From Desulfolucanica intricata (GTDB taxonomy: Bacteria > Bacillota > Desulfotomaculia > Desulfotomaculales > Desulfofarciminaceae), in contig NZ_BCWE01000003.1 in the NCBI RefSeq assembly GCF_001592105.1, positions 62,001 to 126,000 of the forward strand: 64,000 bases of DNA. Reading direction: 5' to 3'. The translations under genes were made by a program, and so were the position numbers. Of the stretch, positions 16,536 to 28,163 are shown one piece after another. A model generated the notes under the pieces. The model searched no databases, was not told the origin of the DNA, and worked only from the letters and a program-made list of their open reading frames with translations. The stretch's first letter is position 1, and every line of letters begins with the position of its first letter.

Positions 16536-17501
16536 TTAACTGTCTTTTAATCGAACTATTTTTACACCTTTGTAGTAGTGGGTTAATATTTCCTCGAAAT
16601 CTTTACCCTGTTCGGCAAAGCCTTTGGCACCGTACTGGCACATGCCTACCCCGTGACCGTAGCCGGTGGTGGTAATCTTTAACTTATCCCCTGCCGGCTG
16701 CCAGGTGAAACTGGTGGAGCGCAGGCCCAGGAGATTGCGCAGCTCAACGGCGGGGATTTCTTTTTCCCCTATTTTAATCAGCCTGGGTCTGCCGGTCTCG
16801 GTTTTTTCAACCACCGTAAACAGGCTGCTGCCGGTGGATACCGGTAGGGCCGTGAGGTCTACGCCTAACTTTTCTCCTATACCGGCCAGCGATATCTCAA
16901 CCGTCCTTTTTGATTTATTTGGATCTTCATAAGGGCAGGTTGCACTGCGCAGGTAAGGGACTTCGAATTTCCAGACATCTTCTGAATTTTCCGTACCCAC
17001 TCCCCCGCAGGAAGAGTGGTATACCGGGTCAATCAGGCTCCCGTCATAGGTGATCACCATTCCGGTTGTATCGGCCACTGCCTTCTTAATCTTATGATAG
17101 CACCGGTAGTATTTAACCAAGCCCCAACGCTTTTTCATTTCCTCCCTGGAAATCCAAGCCTGGCTGTGTCTGTGGTCGTCACAGACATCCGCCCCGGGGT
17201 GAGTGCTGTTGGATACCCCACCGCCCTGCAGGCGCTTTAATACATAGGTCCTGGCAGCAACCGCCTGGGCTTTTAAGGCTTCTTCAGGGAACTCCCCCGG
17301 CATTTCGGCGGCCACAACGCCCACGAGGTATTCTTCCAGGGGAATGCTGTGTATTTTATTATCTTTATGGCTGTACATACGGACGACTGTACCCACGGCT
17401 TTGATCCTGTCCGGCATCAGCCAGCTGACCATAGCCGGGAGGCCGATTACAATCCCTATTATTAATATTACAGCCGCTGCAAACAGTTTTCGCACACGCA
17501 T
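16536..17501 (-). CDS. spoIID: Stage II sporulation protein SpoIID, lytic transglycosylase
   Basis: 321 residues from the ATG at 17501, which has GGAAGGTG upstream; an in-frame ATG at 17525 does not. An N-terminal membrane anchor covers about 6-30. The SpoIID/LytB domain includes VVAAEMPGEFPEEALKAQAV, where E66 is the expected catalytic Glu, then the zinc-site region (GADVCDDHRHSQ and HSSCGGVG), and the end GYGHGVGMCQYGAKG. SpoIID cleaves glycan strands during forespore engulfment together with SpoIIM and SpoIIP. The order murA-spoIID-spoIIQ is the normal Firmicute order. Confidence 0.95.
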   Translation of the reverse strand: MRVRKLFAAAVILIIGIVIGLPAMVSWLMPDRIKAVGTVVRMYSHKDNKIHSIPLEEYLVGVVAAEMPGEFPEEALKAQAVAARTYVLKRLQGGGVSNSTHPGADVCDDHRHSQAWISREEMKKRWGLVKYYRCYHKIKKAVADTTGMVITYDGSLIDPVYHSSCGGVGTENSEDVWKFEVPYLRSATCPYEDPNKSKRTVEISLAGIGEKLGVDLTALPVSTGSSLFTVVEKTETGRPRLIKIGEKEIPAVELRNLLGLRSTSFTWQPAGDKLKITTTGYGHGVGMCQYGAKGFAEQGKDFEEILTHYYKGVKIVRLKDS

Positions 17502-17582
17502 TCTTTTCACCTTCCGGGTTGGCATTTGTAGAGCCTGTACACCTAATATATATGCAGTCTTAAGGCCCGGTATGACGCCCGT

Positions 17583-18833
17583 CTAATCAACCTTTTCTAT
17601 TGCTGCCCCCAGCTTTTTAAGCTTTTGAACCAGAGCATCATAGCCCCTTTCAATATGAAAAATATTTTCTATTTCGGTCTCTCCCCTGGCGGCCAGACCG
17701 GCCATCACCAGCGCCGCTCCGGCCCGCAGATCGGTAGCCTTAACCGGTGCCCCGTTTAAGCAGGCTACACCCTGGACAACTGCTGTCCGCCCGGCAATCT
17801 TTATTTTTGCCCCCATCCGCTTAAACTCACCCACATGCATGAAGCGGTTTTCAAATACTGTTTCAGTAATTACACTGGTTCCCCGGGCTGTAGTCATCAG
17901 AGCCATCATCTGCGCCTGCATGTCGGTGGGGAAGCCGGGGTAAGGCATTGTTTTTATGTCCAGGGAACTTAAAGGGGATGAACAGCAGACCCGGATGGCT
18001 CCGTCTTTCATAGTAAGTGCAACTCCGGCCTCCAGGAGTTTGGCCAGGAGCGGTTTTAAGTGCTCGGGAATTACATTTTCCACTGTTACATCACCGCCGG
18101 TCATAGCGGCAGCGGCTAAAAAGGTCCCGGCCTCGATCCGGTCGGGAATTATGCTGTGTACTGTACCTTTTAACTCTTTTACACCGTCTATGCGGATTAC
18201 TTTGGTTCCGGCACCTTTAATTCTGGCGCCCATGCCGTTTAAGAAGTTCGCCAAATCTACTATCTCCGGCTCTTCGGCGCAGTTTTCCAGGATTGTCTGC
18301 CCTTCTGCAAGAACGGCGGCCGTCAAAATATTCTCTGTGGCCCCCACACTGGGAAAATCCAAATAAATTGTGGCTCCTTTAAGGGATGCGGCTTTCGCTT
18401 CGATAAAACCATGGCCGAAGGATATTTTAGCCCCCAGCGCCTGAAGACCCTTCAGGTGCAGGTCGATTGGCCTGGCCCCGATGGCACAGCCGCCCGGAAG
18501 CGGAATTCTGGCCTCTCCCGCTCTGGCTAAAAGAGGTCCCATAACCAAAAAAGAGGCCCGCATCCTTCTTACGTGTTCATAAGGTGCTTCGGTCTCTGTG
18601 ATTTTTTCTGTCTGGATTTCTAAGGTATCTTTATTCCTTGTTACTTTTGCCCCCAAGCCTTCTATACAGGAGCAGATGCAGCTGACGTCGGACAGGTCGG
18701 GGACTTCCTGCAGGATACACTTTTCACCGGTTAATAAGGTAGCGGCAATGATCGGCAGAACGGCGTTTTTGGCCCCGCTTATTTTTACAGTGCCCTTCAG
18801 TTGACTGCCGCCGCGCACTAATAGTTTTGGCAA
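17583..18833 (-). CDS. murA: UDP-GlcNAc 1-carboxyvinyltransferase MurA
   Basis: 416 residues, standard MurA length. It has [16 protein letters not shown] at the N-terminus and the active-site loop [18 protein letters not shown] with the Cys that carries PEP and is the fosfomycin target. Near the C-terminus are [14 protein letters not shown] and [16 protein letters not shown]. It catalyses the first committed step of peptidoglycan synthesis. The start codon is TTG at 18833, with GGGAG ten bases upstream, and gives the expected MPKLLVRGG start. Position between the atp operon and spoIID matches Bacillus murAA/murAB-type synteny. Confidence 0.95.
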   Translation of the reverse strand: MPKLLVRGGSQLKGTVKISGAKNAVLPIIAATLLTGEKCILQEVPDLSDVSCICSCIEGLGAKVTRNKDTLEIQTEKITETEAPYEHVRRMRASFLVMGPLLARAGEARIPLPGGCAIGARPIDLHLKGLQALGAKISFGHGFIEAKAASLKGATIYLDFPSVGATENILTAAVLAEGQTILENCAEEPEIVDLANFLNGMGARIKGAGTKVIRIDGVKELKGTVHSIIPDRIEAGTFLAAAAMTGGDVTVENVIPEHLKPLLAKLLEAGVALTMKDGAIRVCCSSPLSSLDIKTMPYPGFPTDMQAQMMALMTTARGTSVITETVFENRFMHVGEFKRMGAKIKIAGRTAVVQGVACLNGAPVKATDLRAGAALVMAGLAARGETEIENIFHIERGYDALVQKLKKLGAAIEKVD

Positions 18834-18913
18834 TATTAAACACTCCCGGATTTATAATCCTGTTTTTTTGGTTAGTTTTACCATATTCAATTTGTATTAT
18901 ACTTGTGACGGAA

Positions 18914-18936
18914 AAAGTACATGTATATTGTACTTT
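18914..18936. repeat. Inverted repeat upstream of murA
   Basis: AAAGTAC and GTACTTT with a nine-base AT-rich spacer, about 80 bases before the murA start. It could be an operator. No regulator is identified. Confidence 0.4.
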
Positions 18937-18941
18937 CGGGC

Positions 18942-18976
18942 AAAAAAAATAAGACCTTGGCAAACTGCCCCGGTCT
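18942..18976 (-). terminator. Terminator of the ATP synthase operon
   Basis: On the minus strand AGACC and GGTCT enclose an inner GGCA/TGCC hairpin and are followed by TATTTTTTTT. It lies about 190 bases beyond the atpC stop, so the operon mRNA has a long 3' end. Confidence 0.75.
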
Positions 18977-19052
18977 CTTTAGGGTGCAAGGTATATACCC
19001 TTCTCACAAAACAAACACGCACACATAAACGTAAGCTGTAGCAAGAATACCA

Positions 19053-19151
19053 TTATATATTAACGTGACTTTCAGGGGCTTTAGCCAGGGCCACGTCAAT
19101 ACCATATACCGGGTGAGGCCTGTTTAGGCCCCACTCCGTACCGCTTTTCAC
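19053..19151 (-). CDS. Possible 32-residue peptide, or structured RNA, after atpC
   Basis: A GTG-initiated frame of 32 codons (starts MKSGTEWGLNRPHPVYG) lies 12 bases after the atpC stop. There is no convincing ribosome-binding site. The same bases form two good hairpins: GTGGGGCCT/AGGCCTCAC at about 19108-19130, and an ACGTG/CACGT stem enclosing a GGC/GCC pair at about 19061-19098. I cannot tell whether it is a coupled small gene or an RNA element of the operon's 3' end. The rest of 18834-19163 holds a terminator and an inverted repeat. Confidence 0.3.
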   Translation of the reverse strand: MKSGTEWGLNRPHPVYGIDVALAKAPESHVNI

Positions 19152-19163
19152 TCGTTAATAATT

Positions 19164-19427
19164 TTATACCTGCTCGGCAGAATCAGCCAGAATAACAACT
19201 CTGCTGTTCTTAACTTCCACGAACCCGCCGCTGACGGTAAATTTAAATTCTTTACCATCTTGCTGCACCCTAACAGTACCGTCTTTAAGTGCGCTGCACA
19301 GAGGTGCGTGGTCAGGCAGGAAACCTAGTTCACCGGCAGCACCGGGAACCACCACAAACCGTACATCATCACTGAACACTTTGCGCTCAGGGGTAACGAT
19401 ATCCAGGCGTTGGGTTTTTTCTGCCAT
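19164..19427 (-). CDS. atpC: ATP synthase epsilon subunit, short form
   Basis: 87 residues from the ATG at 19427, preceded by GAGGGAAG; a GTG nine bases upstream is too close to that site. The beta-sandwich domain is complete (RLDIVTPERKVFSDD, PGAAGELGFLPDHAPLCSAL, GGFVEVKNSRVVILAD). It stops at ADSAEQV, where typical epsilon subunits of 130-140 residues continue into two C-terminal helices. Those helices give epsilon its inhibitory role, so this enzyme probably lacks that brake. The stop is clean and no helix coding is visible downstream. The start lies one base beyond the atpD stop. Confidence 0.9.
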   Translation of the reverse strand: MAEKTQRLDIVTPERKVFSDDVRFVVVPGAAGELGFLPDHAPLCSALKDGTVRVQQDGKEFKFTVSGGFVEVKNSRVVILADSAEQV

Positions 19428-19428
19428 A

Positions 19429-20871
<1,443 letters not shown>

Positions 20872-20899
20872 TCAAAGCCAGAATTATTTACAGTAACTA

Positions 20900-21751
20900 T
20901 TACTCCAGTGCCGCGGCGCCACCGACGATTTCAGAAATCTCCTTGGTGATAGCCGCCTGGCGAGCCCGGTTTAGTGATAGCGTTAATCTGTCAATCATTT
21001 CCGATGCGTTGCTGGTAGCCGAGTCCATAGCAGTCATTCGAGCTGCCTGCTCACCGGCCTTGGACTCCAACAATGCACTGAATATAGTTGTCTCTACATA
21101 TTTAGGAAGCAGTTCATATAATACAGACTCTGCATTTGGCTCATAAATATATTCTACCGGCTTGGCATCCTCTTTTTCGGCAGGAGGTTCTACCGGGAGT
21201 AATTTAATCTTGGTGGGACGCTGAACTAAGGTGTTAACAAACTCACTGAACACCAAATACACTTCGTCAAACTCAGCCTGAGAATACTTCTCGATAACAA
21301 ATTGAGCTATCTCTTTAGCCTGTGAAAAACTTATATTCTCACCCAATCCCACATACTGAGCCGCTATATTATAATTCCGGCGACGGAAAAAATCCCTTGA
21401 CTTGCGACCGACAGCAACCAGTACCGGATCATTAACATTTTTGAACTCGGTAGTGGTCATTCTTAGTACGTTGGAGTTAAAACCGCCACAAAGACCCCTG
21501 TCAGCTGTGATCACAATGTAGGCGATTTTTTTAGGCTCCCGCACCTCAAGGAGAGGGTGGGATACACCGCCGGCAGCCGTGGATACCCGGCTTAACACGT
21601 CTTTAATCATGCGCGAAAACGGTCTTGCCGCTACAACTGACTCCTGAGCCCGGCGCAGCTTGGCTGCGGCCACCATCTTCATCGCCTTGGTAATTTGCTG
21701 GGTGCTCTTAACACTCTTGATCCGACGCCGCAAATCCCGTGCACTAGCCAA
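20900..21751 (-). CDS. atpG: ATP synthase gamma subunit
   Basis: 283 residues. The N-terminal helix [20 protein letters not shown] and the C-terminal helix [20 protein letters not shown] form the rotor shaft, as in all F-type gamma subunits. The central Rossmann-like domain has [15 protein letters not shown]. It links rotation of the c ring to the beta subunits. The gene sits between atpA and atpD. Confidence 0.97.
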   Translation of the reverse strand: MASARDLRRRIKSVKSTQQITKAMKMVAAAKLRRAQESVVAARPFSRMIKDVLSRVSTAAGGVSHPLLEVREPKKIAYIVITADRGLCGGFNSNVLRMTTTEFKNVNDPVLVAVGRKSRDFFRRRNYNIAAQYVGLGENISFSQAKEIAQFVIEKYSQAEFDEVYLVFSEFVNTLVQRPTKIKLLPVEPPAEKEDAKPVEYIYEPNAESVLYELLPKYVETTIFSALLESKAGEQAARMTAMDSATSNASEMIDRLTLSLNRARQAAITKEISEIVGGAAALE

Positions 21752-21786
21752 TATTTTTCACCACCTTACACGATTGCTGATTCATC

Positions 21787-23292
21787 TTACGCGAAGGTCT
21801 TCTTGAATTCTTCAATAGCAGCCCTGAGTTCATTGGCTACTTTATCGCTAAGGTCTTTAGTCTTCATAATTTCCTCAGCGATTTGCGGCTTCTTAGTTTT
21901 CATGTACTTTTGGAAAGCCTCTTCAAAAGGTTTAACCTTTTCAACCGGGAGGTCATCCAAATACCCGTTAATTGCCACAAAGATGGACATTACCTGCTCA
22001 GCCATGCTCATCGGCACATACTGCCCCTGCTTTAATATCTCAGTGGTGCGCTGACCACGGGCCAGACGGGCCTGGGTAGCTTTATCCAGGTCGGAACCGA
22101 ACTGGGCAAAAGCAGCTAATTCACGATACTGGGCCAAATCCAGACGCAGTGTACCTGCAACCTTCTTCATAGCCTTGGTTTGCGCGGCACCACCAACCCG
22201 GGATACTGACAGACCAACGTTAACCGCCGGGCGCTGACCTGCCATAAACAGGTCGGTCTCCAGGAAGATCTGACCGTCAGTAATCGAAATAACGTTAGTA
22301 GGAATATACGCCGAAACGTCACCGGCCTGGGTCTCAATAACCGGCAGCGCGGTCAGTGAACCTCCGCCGTAATCGTCATTTAACTTAGCAGCACGCTCTA
22401 ACAGGCGAGAGTGCAAATAGAATACGTCACCGGGGAATGCTTCACGTCCGGGAGGACGGCGCAACAATAGGGAAAGTTCCCGGTAAGCAGCGGCCTGCTT
22501 GGACAGGTCATCATAAATAATAAGAACGTCTTTGCCCTGCTCCATAAATTCTTCACCCATGGCACAGCCCGAATAGGGGGCAATGTACAAGAGCGGGGAA
22601 GGTTCGGATGCTGTAGCGGATACAACGATACTGTAATCCATAGCACCGTGATCCTGCAGTGTTTGTACTACGTTAGCCACTGTAGAGTTCTTTTGACCTA
22701 CGGCTACGTAAATACAAATAACGTCTTGTCCCTTCTGGTTGATAATGGTATCAACCGCCACAGCAGTTTTACCGGTCTGGCGGTCACCGATGATTAATTC
22801 CCGCTGACCCCGGCCAATGGGAATCATACCGTCAATAGCCTTAATACCGGTCTGTAGAGGCTGGTTAACTGACTTACGGGTAATAACACCCGGGGCAATA
22901 CGCTCAATGGGACGGAACTTTTCAGATTTAATAGGACCCTTGCCGTCAAGTGGCTGACCTAACGGGTTAACTACCCGTCCAATTAGTTCTGGACCAACTG
23001 GCACGGAAATAATCCGGCCGGTACGCTTAACAGGATCCCCTTCTTTAATATGGGTGTAAGGCCCCAAAATAACGCAACCAATATTATCTTCTTCCAGGTT
23101 CAAAGCCATACCCAGTGTGCCACCGGGGAATTCCAGCAATTCACTGGCCATACAATCCTCCAGGCCGTAAACACGGGCAATACCGTCACCAACCTGAATA
23201 ACTGAACCAACACTGGTAACTTCGACCTGGGCCTGGTATTTATCTATCTGCTGCCGAATGATCGAGCTGATCTCTTCAGGTCGCAAATTCAT
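21787..23292 (-). CDS. atpA: ATP synthase alpha subunit
   Basis: 501 residues. The nucleotide-binding site [15 protein letters not shown], the [19 protein letters not shown] segment with the arginine that completes the catalytic site, and N-terminal [20 protein letters not shown] are all typical. It forms the alpha3beta3 hexamer with AtpD. Spacing to atpH is 18 bases. Confidence 0.98.
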   Translation of the reverse strand: MNLRPEEISSIIRQQIDKYQAQVEVTSVGSVIQVGDGIARVYGLEDCMASELLEFPGGTLGMALNLEEDNIGCVILGPYTHIKEGDPVKRTGRIISVPVGPELIGRVVNPLGQPLDGKGPIKSEKFRPIERIAPGVITRKSVNQPLQTGIKAIDGMIPIGRGQRELIIGDRQTGKTAVAVDTIINQKGQDVICIYVAVGQKNSTVANVVQTLQDHGAMDYSIVVSATASEPSPLLYIAPYSGCAMGEEFMEQGKDVLIIYDDLSKQAAAYRELSLLLRRPPGREAFPGDVFYLHSRLLERAAKLNDDYGGGSLTALPVIETQAGDVSAYIPTNVISITDGQIFLETDLFMAGQRPAVNVGLSVSRVGGAAQTKAMKKVAGTLRLDLAQYRELAAFAQFGSDLDKATQARLARGQRTTEILKQGQYVPMSMAEQVMSIFVAINGYLDDLPVEKVKPFEEAFQKYMKTKKPQIAEEIMKTKDLSDKVANELRAAIEEFKKTFA

Positions 23293-23310
23293 TTACTGGT
23301 TCACCCCTAT

Positions 23311-23859
23311 CTAGTTAACTTGGTTTTGAATGAGGCGATCTTTCAAGGTAGCCAAACGGGTTTTTATACTGCCGTCAATAACCCGATCTCCAATGCGAAC
23401 GACCACGCCGCCAATCAGGGACGGGTCAACAGCATAATCCGGCTGAACCTTTTTGCCCGCCAGTTTATCCAAAACCCGGGCCAGAGATTTCTTTTCCTTA
23501 TCTGCCAGCTCCACCGCCGAAGTCACATGAACTTCCACGATATTACGATGCTGGTTAGCCAGATTGATATACTCGGCAACTATGTCACCCAAGAATAACT
23601 CCCGGCGTCGATCTATTAACAGGAAAAGAAAATTCTTGGCTACCTGAGATATTTCATCTTTAAATATGTTATCCATTAATTCTTTTTTATCAGTAGCAGT
23701 CACCTGTGGGTGATACAAAATTCTCTGCAGTTCCGGGGAAGACTCAACAATTTCAACAATACCTTTTAGATCGCTTTCCAGGTTGTCAAGTAAATCGCCT
23801 TCCACGGCAATGTCAAAAACCGCTTGTGCATAACGTCTGGCTACAGCGCCTCTTAACAT
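23311..23859 (-). CDS. atpH: ATP synthase delta subunit
   Basis: 182 residues. The N-terminal helical bundle (ARRYAQAVFDIAVEGDLLDN) and the C-terminal DPSLIGGVVVRIGDRVIDGS motif identify the OSCP/delta family, which joins the peripheral stalk to the top of F1. The start overlaps the end of atpF by seven bases, indicating coupled translation. Confidence 0.95.
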   Translation of the reverse strand: MLRGAVARRYAQAVFDIAVEGDLLDNLESDLKGIVEIVESSPELQRILYHPQVTATDKKELMDNIFKDEISQVAKNFLFLLIDRRRELFLGDIVAEYINLANQHRNIVEVHVTSAVELADKEKKSLARVLDKLAGKKVQPDYAVDPSLIGGVVVRIGDRVIDGSIKTRLATLKDRLIQNQVN

Positions 23860-24347
23860 GGCAGATCCCCTGCCTCTTTAATAAATTCCTGTACCATACT
23901 ATGTTGAATATCATCTGTAATACTCTTGGATACAACTTTACCGGCCACCAATACAGCCAAACTGGCCACTTGCTCTCTGAGCTCAGCAACGGCCTTTTCT
24001 TTTTCACGCTGAATGTCAGCAGCTGCGTTTTCCTTAATCCGCTCAGCTTCTTTTTTGGCCGCAGTAATAATTTCCTGAGCCTGAGCTTCACCGGACTTGG
24101 TAGCCTCGGCGATAATCTTCTGTGCTTCTTCTTTCGCACGCTGCATATCAGCCATATATGATGCCCGTAATTCTTCAGCCTTTTTCCTTTCTTCTTCGGC
24201 TGCAGTCACACTGTTTTCAATATGCTTTTGACGCTGATCAATTAAATTTATCAGCGGTTTCCATACAACCAAACGCAGGAAGATTAACAGGAGAATAAAG
24301 TTAATCATCTGCGCAAAGACAGTTGCATTAATACCCAAAGCCTCCAC
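23853..24347 (-). CDS. atpF: ATP synthase b subunit
   Basis: About 164 residues from a GTG at 24347, chosen because AAGGAGGGG lies just before it; an ATG at 24365 sits upstream of that site and would give 170 residues. One membrane helix (TVFAQMINFILLLIFLRLVV) is followed by a long charged helix (RQKHIENSVTAAEEERKKAE onward). This forms the peripheral stalk dimer. Its end overlaps atpH. Confidence 0.93.
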   Translation of the reverse strand: MEALGINATVFAQMINFILLLIFLRLVVWKPLINLIDQRQKHIENSVTAAEEERKKAEELRASYMADMQRAKEEAQKIIAEATKSGEAQAQEIITAAKKEAERIKENAAADIQREKEKAVAELREQVASLAVLVAGKVVSKSITDDIQHSMVQEFIKEAGDLPC

Positions 24348-24451
24348 AAGTTCCCCTCCTTCCATCTACTTGGGAGTTAAGATGGGGCAGCGGGGGTATA
24401 ACCCGCCACACCAAACTTAAAACCATGGACGAGTAATACCATTGATATTTA

Positions 24452-24718
<267 letters not shown>

Positions 24719-24741
24719 TTATTAATGGTTTTTTAAGAAAC

Positions 24742-25485
24742 TTAATGGTGTTCAGCAACAACTGAAGAAACATACGCTATGGTTAACATGGTAAAGATAA
24801 ACGCCTGAATAAAACCTACAAAGATACTGAATGCCAGCCATATTACAGACGGAAGGAAACTTCCAAATCCCAACAGTCCTAAAAGTACGGCGATTAAAAC
24901 CTCACCGGCATAGATGTTCCCATAAAGACGGAAGGCCAGCGTAACCGGTCTGGCGACTTCTTCAACTAAGTTAATTGGTAAGAATACTGGAAACGGCTTA
25001 ATGAAATGCTTGAGATGCCCTCCACCTTTATATTTGAAGCCCTGGTACCAAAGCAGCAGGAATACAATCAAAGCCATGCCGATAGTGGTATTCAAATCGG
25101 CTGTGGATGAGCTCATGGTGGGCACGAGACCCCAGAGGTTGGAAAATAAGAGGTAAATAAATAATGTTAAAATTAGAGCCATTAATGGCGCGGCTTTCCT
25201 GGCACCGATATTATCAAATGCCAACCCCTTCAGGAAATCATGCAATAATTCCACAACCACCTGCAGCTTTCCGGGCTTGCGAAGGCTGAGGTTGCGCGTT
25301 GCTGCCATCAGAAAAAGAATAACCAGCAGCATGGTAATCCATGTCATAAGCAAAGTTTTCACATTAAGCTCAAGGGGAATAGGTCCCAAAGACCCCCCAA
25401 GGTCCCATGTTTTCCCCAGAAGGCCCCACACATCCAGTTCCTGTTCCACATGGTGTAAATCAAATCCTCCACTTGCTTCGCTCAT
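24742..25485 (-). CDS. atpB: ATP synthase a subunit
   Basis: 247 residues with five to six membrane helices. VTLAFRLYGNIYAGEVLI contains the essential stator Arg beside the c ring, and FIQAFIFTMLTIAYVSSVV is the last helix motif. It forms the proton half-channels. It starts four bases inside the end of the atpI gene, behind GGGGGTG. Confidence 0.97.
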   Translation of the reverse strand: MSEASGGFDLHHVEQELDVWGLLGKTWDLGGSLGPIPLELNVKTLLMTWITMLLVILFLMAATRNLSLRKPGKLQVVVELLHDFLKGLAFDNIGARKAAPLMALILTLFIYLLFSNLWGLVPTMSSSTADLNTTIGMALIVFLLLWYQGFKYKGGGHLKHFIKPFPVFLPINLVEEVARPVTLAFRLYGNIYAGEVLIAVLLGLLGFGSFLPSVIWLAFSIFVGFIQAFIFTMLTIAYVSSVVAEHH

Positions 25486-25931
25486 ATTTTTTCACCCCCT
25501 TTTGTTCTAGATTTCTGATTTACCTGCATGGCTTGGCTTGCCATAGCTTCCTTAAAGGCACAAATTGACAAATCGAAGATGGATACCAGCGGTGTAATCA
25601 TCAGACCGGCACCAACTCCGTAGAGACTGACCTGGGGAATGTTACTTGCGACATAAAGCACAACCACAATAAAAATAAAACGCATTCCCATCCCCTGCTG
25701 CATAAAGCTTTTTGCTTTAGCCGGGGCAAAGAGTACCATTTTTCTCAAGCGGTTAGTTAGCAGAAAAGCATTGACCAGGCCGGCCAGCATACCCACGACA
25801 ACCCCCCACAGGAATGTATCCCCGGGGGTAAATATTATTCCTACACAGACCAGAGCCAAAAGAATCAAGGTAAACCGCCTGGTACGGGAAAACTGCGTAT
25901 CCAAATCAGGTATCGGTGCCTTCGTTAGCAT
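25482..25931 (-). CDS. atpI: ATP synthase subunit I
   Basis: 149 residues from the ATG at 25931, which has AAGGAG upstream; an upstream in-frame start at 25982 lies within atpZ. Four hydrophobic helices with short loops, and the position before atpB, match the AtpI/UncI family, which helps assemble the c ring. The sequence itself is poorly conserved, as usual for AtpI, so the call leans on position and topology. Confidence 0.8.
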   Translation of the reverse strand: MLTKAPIPDLDTQFSRTRRFTLILLALVCVGIIFTPGDTFLWGVVVGMLAGLVNAFLLTNRLRKMVLFAPAKAKSFMQQGMGMRFIFIVVVLYVASNIPQVSLYGVGAGLMITPLVSIFDLSICAFKEAMASQAMQVNQKSRTKGGEKI

Positions 25932-25935
25932 AGGC

Positions 25936-26163
25936 TCACTCCTTATCTTTAAAGAACCTTTCCAGTATTTGAACAATGCCATAGGTGCCGAAACCTACTC
26001 CCAAAAGAACGCCTGTAACCATCAACCAGGGGTCTGTGTTGAGTTTCTGATCTAAATAGCGCCCTCCTAAAAAACCCAACGTTACTGTAGTTGCAAGCTC
26101 TACACTGATAGTGGAAGTCAATGCCATTGCCCTGAGAGCCTTACTCTTACCTTCTCCGGACAT
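25936..26163 (-). CDS. atpZ: ATP synthase-associated small membrane protein AtpZ
   Basis: 75 residues from the ATG at 26163 (AAGGGAG eight bases upstream). Two membrane helices: TISVELATTVTLGFLGGRYL and the GVLLGVGFGTYGIVQILERF hairpin. This is the AtpZ/AtpQ pattern, a small protein reported to pair with AtpI and proposed to move Mg2+ or Ca2+. It is the first gene of the atp operon. Confidence 0.8.
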   Translation of the reverse strand: MSGEGKSKALRAMALTSTISVELATTVTLGFLGGRYLDQKLNTDPWLMVTGVLLGVGFGTYGIVQILERFFKDKE

Positions 26164-26529
26164 GGCAGACACTCCCTTCAGAGTGTTTATTATTGTTTAC
26201 ACTATTAAAGTCAGCGTGTACAAACATATAGTAAGCCACCTTACTTAAAGTATAATCTTCTACATAAACTCAGGCATTCCTTCTTGCAGGAAACGACTTT
26301 TTTTGTGTATTCAAAAAAAACATTCTATTATTTTATCGAAGATTTAGCACTATCCAAGATTACTCAACGGCTTCATAAATCAGCACAGCTTATTCAAAGA
26401 AAAAATATTTTTTATTTGGCCATAAATTCTGAATTTTAGGTAGTTATAATTGGCACATACTTTAACCAGGATTTGTGTAGAAAAACACAAACCCCGGATA
26501 ATTCTTTGGCACATTAAAATTTTACAACA
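26164..26529. other. Intergenic region between wecB and the atp operon
   Basis: About 365 AT-rich bases. It must hold the promoter of the minus-strand atp operon, but I cannot pick one -35/-10 pair with confidence. A short hairpin (TTTGTGT/ACACAAA, 26473-26495) follows the wecB stop without a T-run. No gene is seen. Confidence 0.5.
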
Positions 26530-27681
26530 TCAGGCAGGATTAAACCGCTGCGGGGGAAAACCGGCTAAACCGTTTTTGAACAGGATCGCCTGCACAATTC
26601 TTTGTGCCGCCAGCCCGTCCCCGTATGGATTAACCGCATTAGCCATTTGCCGGTAAAAGTCAGGGTCGTCCAACAGCCGGCCGGCTTCTGCAGTTAATTT
26701 ATGCCGGTCGCAACCGATTAAACGCACAGTACCCGCCTCCAGAGCCTCCGGGCGCTCGGTGGTATCCCTTAACACCAATACGGGCTTACCCAGGGACGGG
26801 GCCTCTTCCTGCAGCCCGCCTGAATCGGTCAGCACCAAATAAGAACGCTGCATTAAATTGACAAAGGGCTCATAATCCAGAGGCTCGATCAGGTGCACAT
26901 TTGAGTTATTTCCCAACTCAGCCTGTACTGTTTCACGCACGGCAGGGTTTTTATGTACCGGGAAAACCACCTCTACACCGGGATATTTTTCCACCAGCTC
27001 ATTTATCCCGCGATAAACTTCCTTCAGCGGCCCGCCCAGGTTTTCCCTGCGGTGGGTAGTCACCAAAAGAACTCTTTTATTCCGGTAATCTATCCGGTTT
27101 AATATATTATCCTCAAAAACATAGTCATCTTTTACGGTCGCCGTCAAAGCATCGATCACCGTATTCCCGGTGATAAAGATGTTCTCCTCCGGAACACCCT
27201 CCCGCAGTAAGTTGGCAGCGGAAGTCCCGGTGGGCGCAAAATGTAAATCCGCTAACACACCGGTCAAATGCCTGTTCATTTCTTCCGGGTAAGGGGAATA
27301 TTTATTCCCGGTTCTTAAGCCCGCCTCGACATGCCCCACGGGTATTTGCAAGTAAAAGGCGGCCAGGGCACCCACAAAGGTAGTGGTAGTATCCCCGTGG
27401 ACCAGGATCAGATCCGGTTTTTCCTTTTCCAAAACTACCCGCAGACCTTCCAGCGCCCGCCGGGTTATGTCAAATAGATTCTGACCGGGCTGCATGATAT
27501 TTAAATCATGATCCGGGCGAATCGAAAAAAGCTCCAGCACCTGGTCGAGCATTTCCCGGTGTTGGGCGGTTACGGCCACCCTGTTTTCAATTTTATCCGG
27601 GTATTTGTCCAGTTCTTTAATCACCGGTGCCATTTTAATGGCCTCCGGACGGGTTCCGAACACTGTTAAGACCTTGAGCAT
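26530..27681 (-). CDS. wecB: UDP-N-acetylglucosamine 2-epimerase (non-hydrolysing)
   Basis: 383 residues. [18 protein letters not shown] at the N-terminus, [32 protein letters not shown], the [20 protein letters not shown] block and [20 protein letters not shown] define WecB/MnaA. It makes UDP-ManNAc, used for secondary cell-wall polymer or teichoic-type linkage units. That fits the SLH proteins nearby, which bind such polymers. The Bacillus mnaA gene sits in the same place next to atp. Confidence 0.95.
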   Translation of the reverse strand: MLKVLTVFGTRPEAIKMAPVIKELDKYPDKIENRVAVTAQHREMLDQVLELFSIRPDHDLNIMQPGQNLFDITRRALEGLRVVLEKEKPDLILVHGDTTTTFVGALAAFYLQIPVGHVEAGLRTGNKYSPYPEEMNRHLTGVLADLHFAPTGTSAANLLREGVPEENIFITGNTVIDALTATVKDDYVFEDNILNRIDYRNKRVLLVTTHRRENLGGPLKEVYRGINELVEKYPGVEVVFPVHKNPAVRETVQAELGNNSNVHLIEPLDYEPFVNLMQRSYLVLTDSGGLQEEAPSLGKPVLVLRDTTERPEALEAGTVRLIGCDRHKLTAEAGRLLDDPDFYRQMANAVNPYGDGLAAQRIVQAILFKNGLAGFPPQRFNPA

Positions 27682-27789
27682 TAAAAAATCTCCTTAATGT
27701 AACGTATATGTACCAGTGTCAAAATATATCTCAGAAAACATTGTAACATAACCGACAATAATTTCACATTATATTTTCAATAAATCGAC

Positions 27790-28101
27790 TTAAACCCTTA
27801 AATATCCTTTCTTAACCAGCTTTTCAATATGTTTTTCGCATGACTTTTCCAAATCCACTCCGTACTGTTCTTCCAGGACAAACATCATGGATACCGCCGT
27901 TTGGGCCACATCCAGAAGTTCTCTGGTAATCAAAGTCATGGTTTCTTCCTGATCAAAGCTGATACTCTCCCCGCTCATACCCCGCAACTTACCGATGGCC
28001 TGAGCCAGTTCCCCGGCCTCCTCCATTAGCTTTAGTGCGGTGGATTCCAGTGTCGGTGACAAATTATTCAGCTTGGGCAGTGCTACTATTTTTTTCTCCA
28101 A
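27790..28101 (-). CDS. MazG-like nucleotide pyrophosphohydrolase
   Basis: About 103 residues from a TTG at 28101, preferred because AGGAGGG lies ten bases upstream; a GTG at 28110 sits too close to it. The all-alpha MazG fold signature is present: LKLMEEAGELAQAIGK (ExxE) and ITRELLDVAQTAVSMMF (ExxD), the Mg2+ ligands. The family hydrolyses NTPs or dNTPs to monophosphates. Its neighbour is dCMP deaminase, so a role in dNTP pool control is plausible. The substrate cannot be read from the sequence. Confidence 0.75.
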   Translation of the reverse strand: MEKKIVALPKLNNLSPTLESTALKLMEEAGELAQAIGKLRGMSGESISFDQEETMTLITRELLDVAQTAVSMMFVLEEQYGVDLEKSCEKHIEKLVKKGYLRV

Positions 28102-28163
28102 AATTGTCACCCTCCTGACACTAATAATAGTATGTTTTTACTGTTTAAGCAAGCTTATTATAA

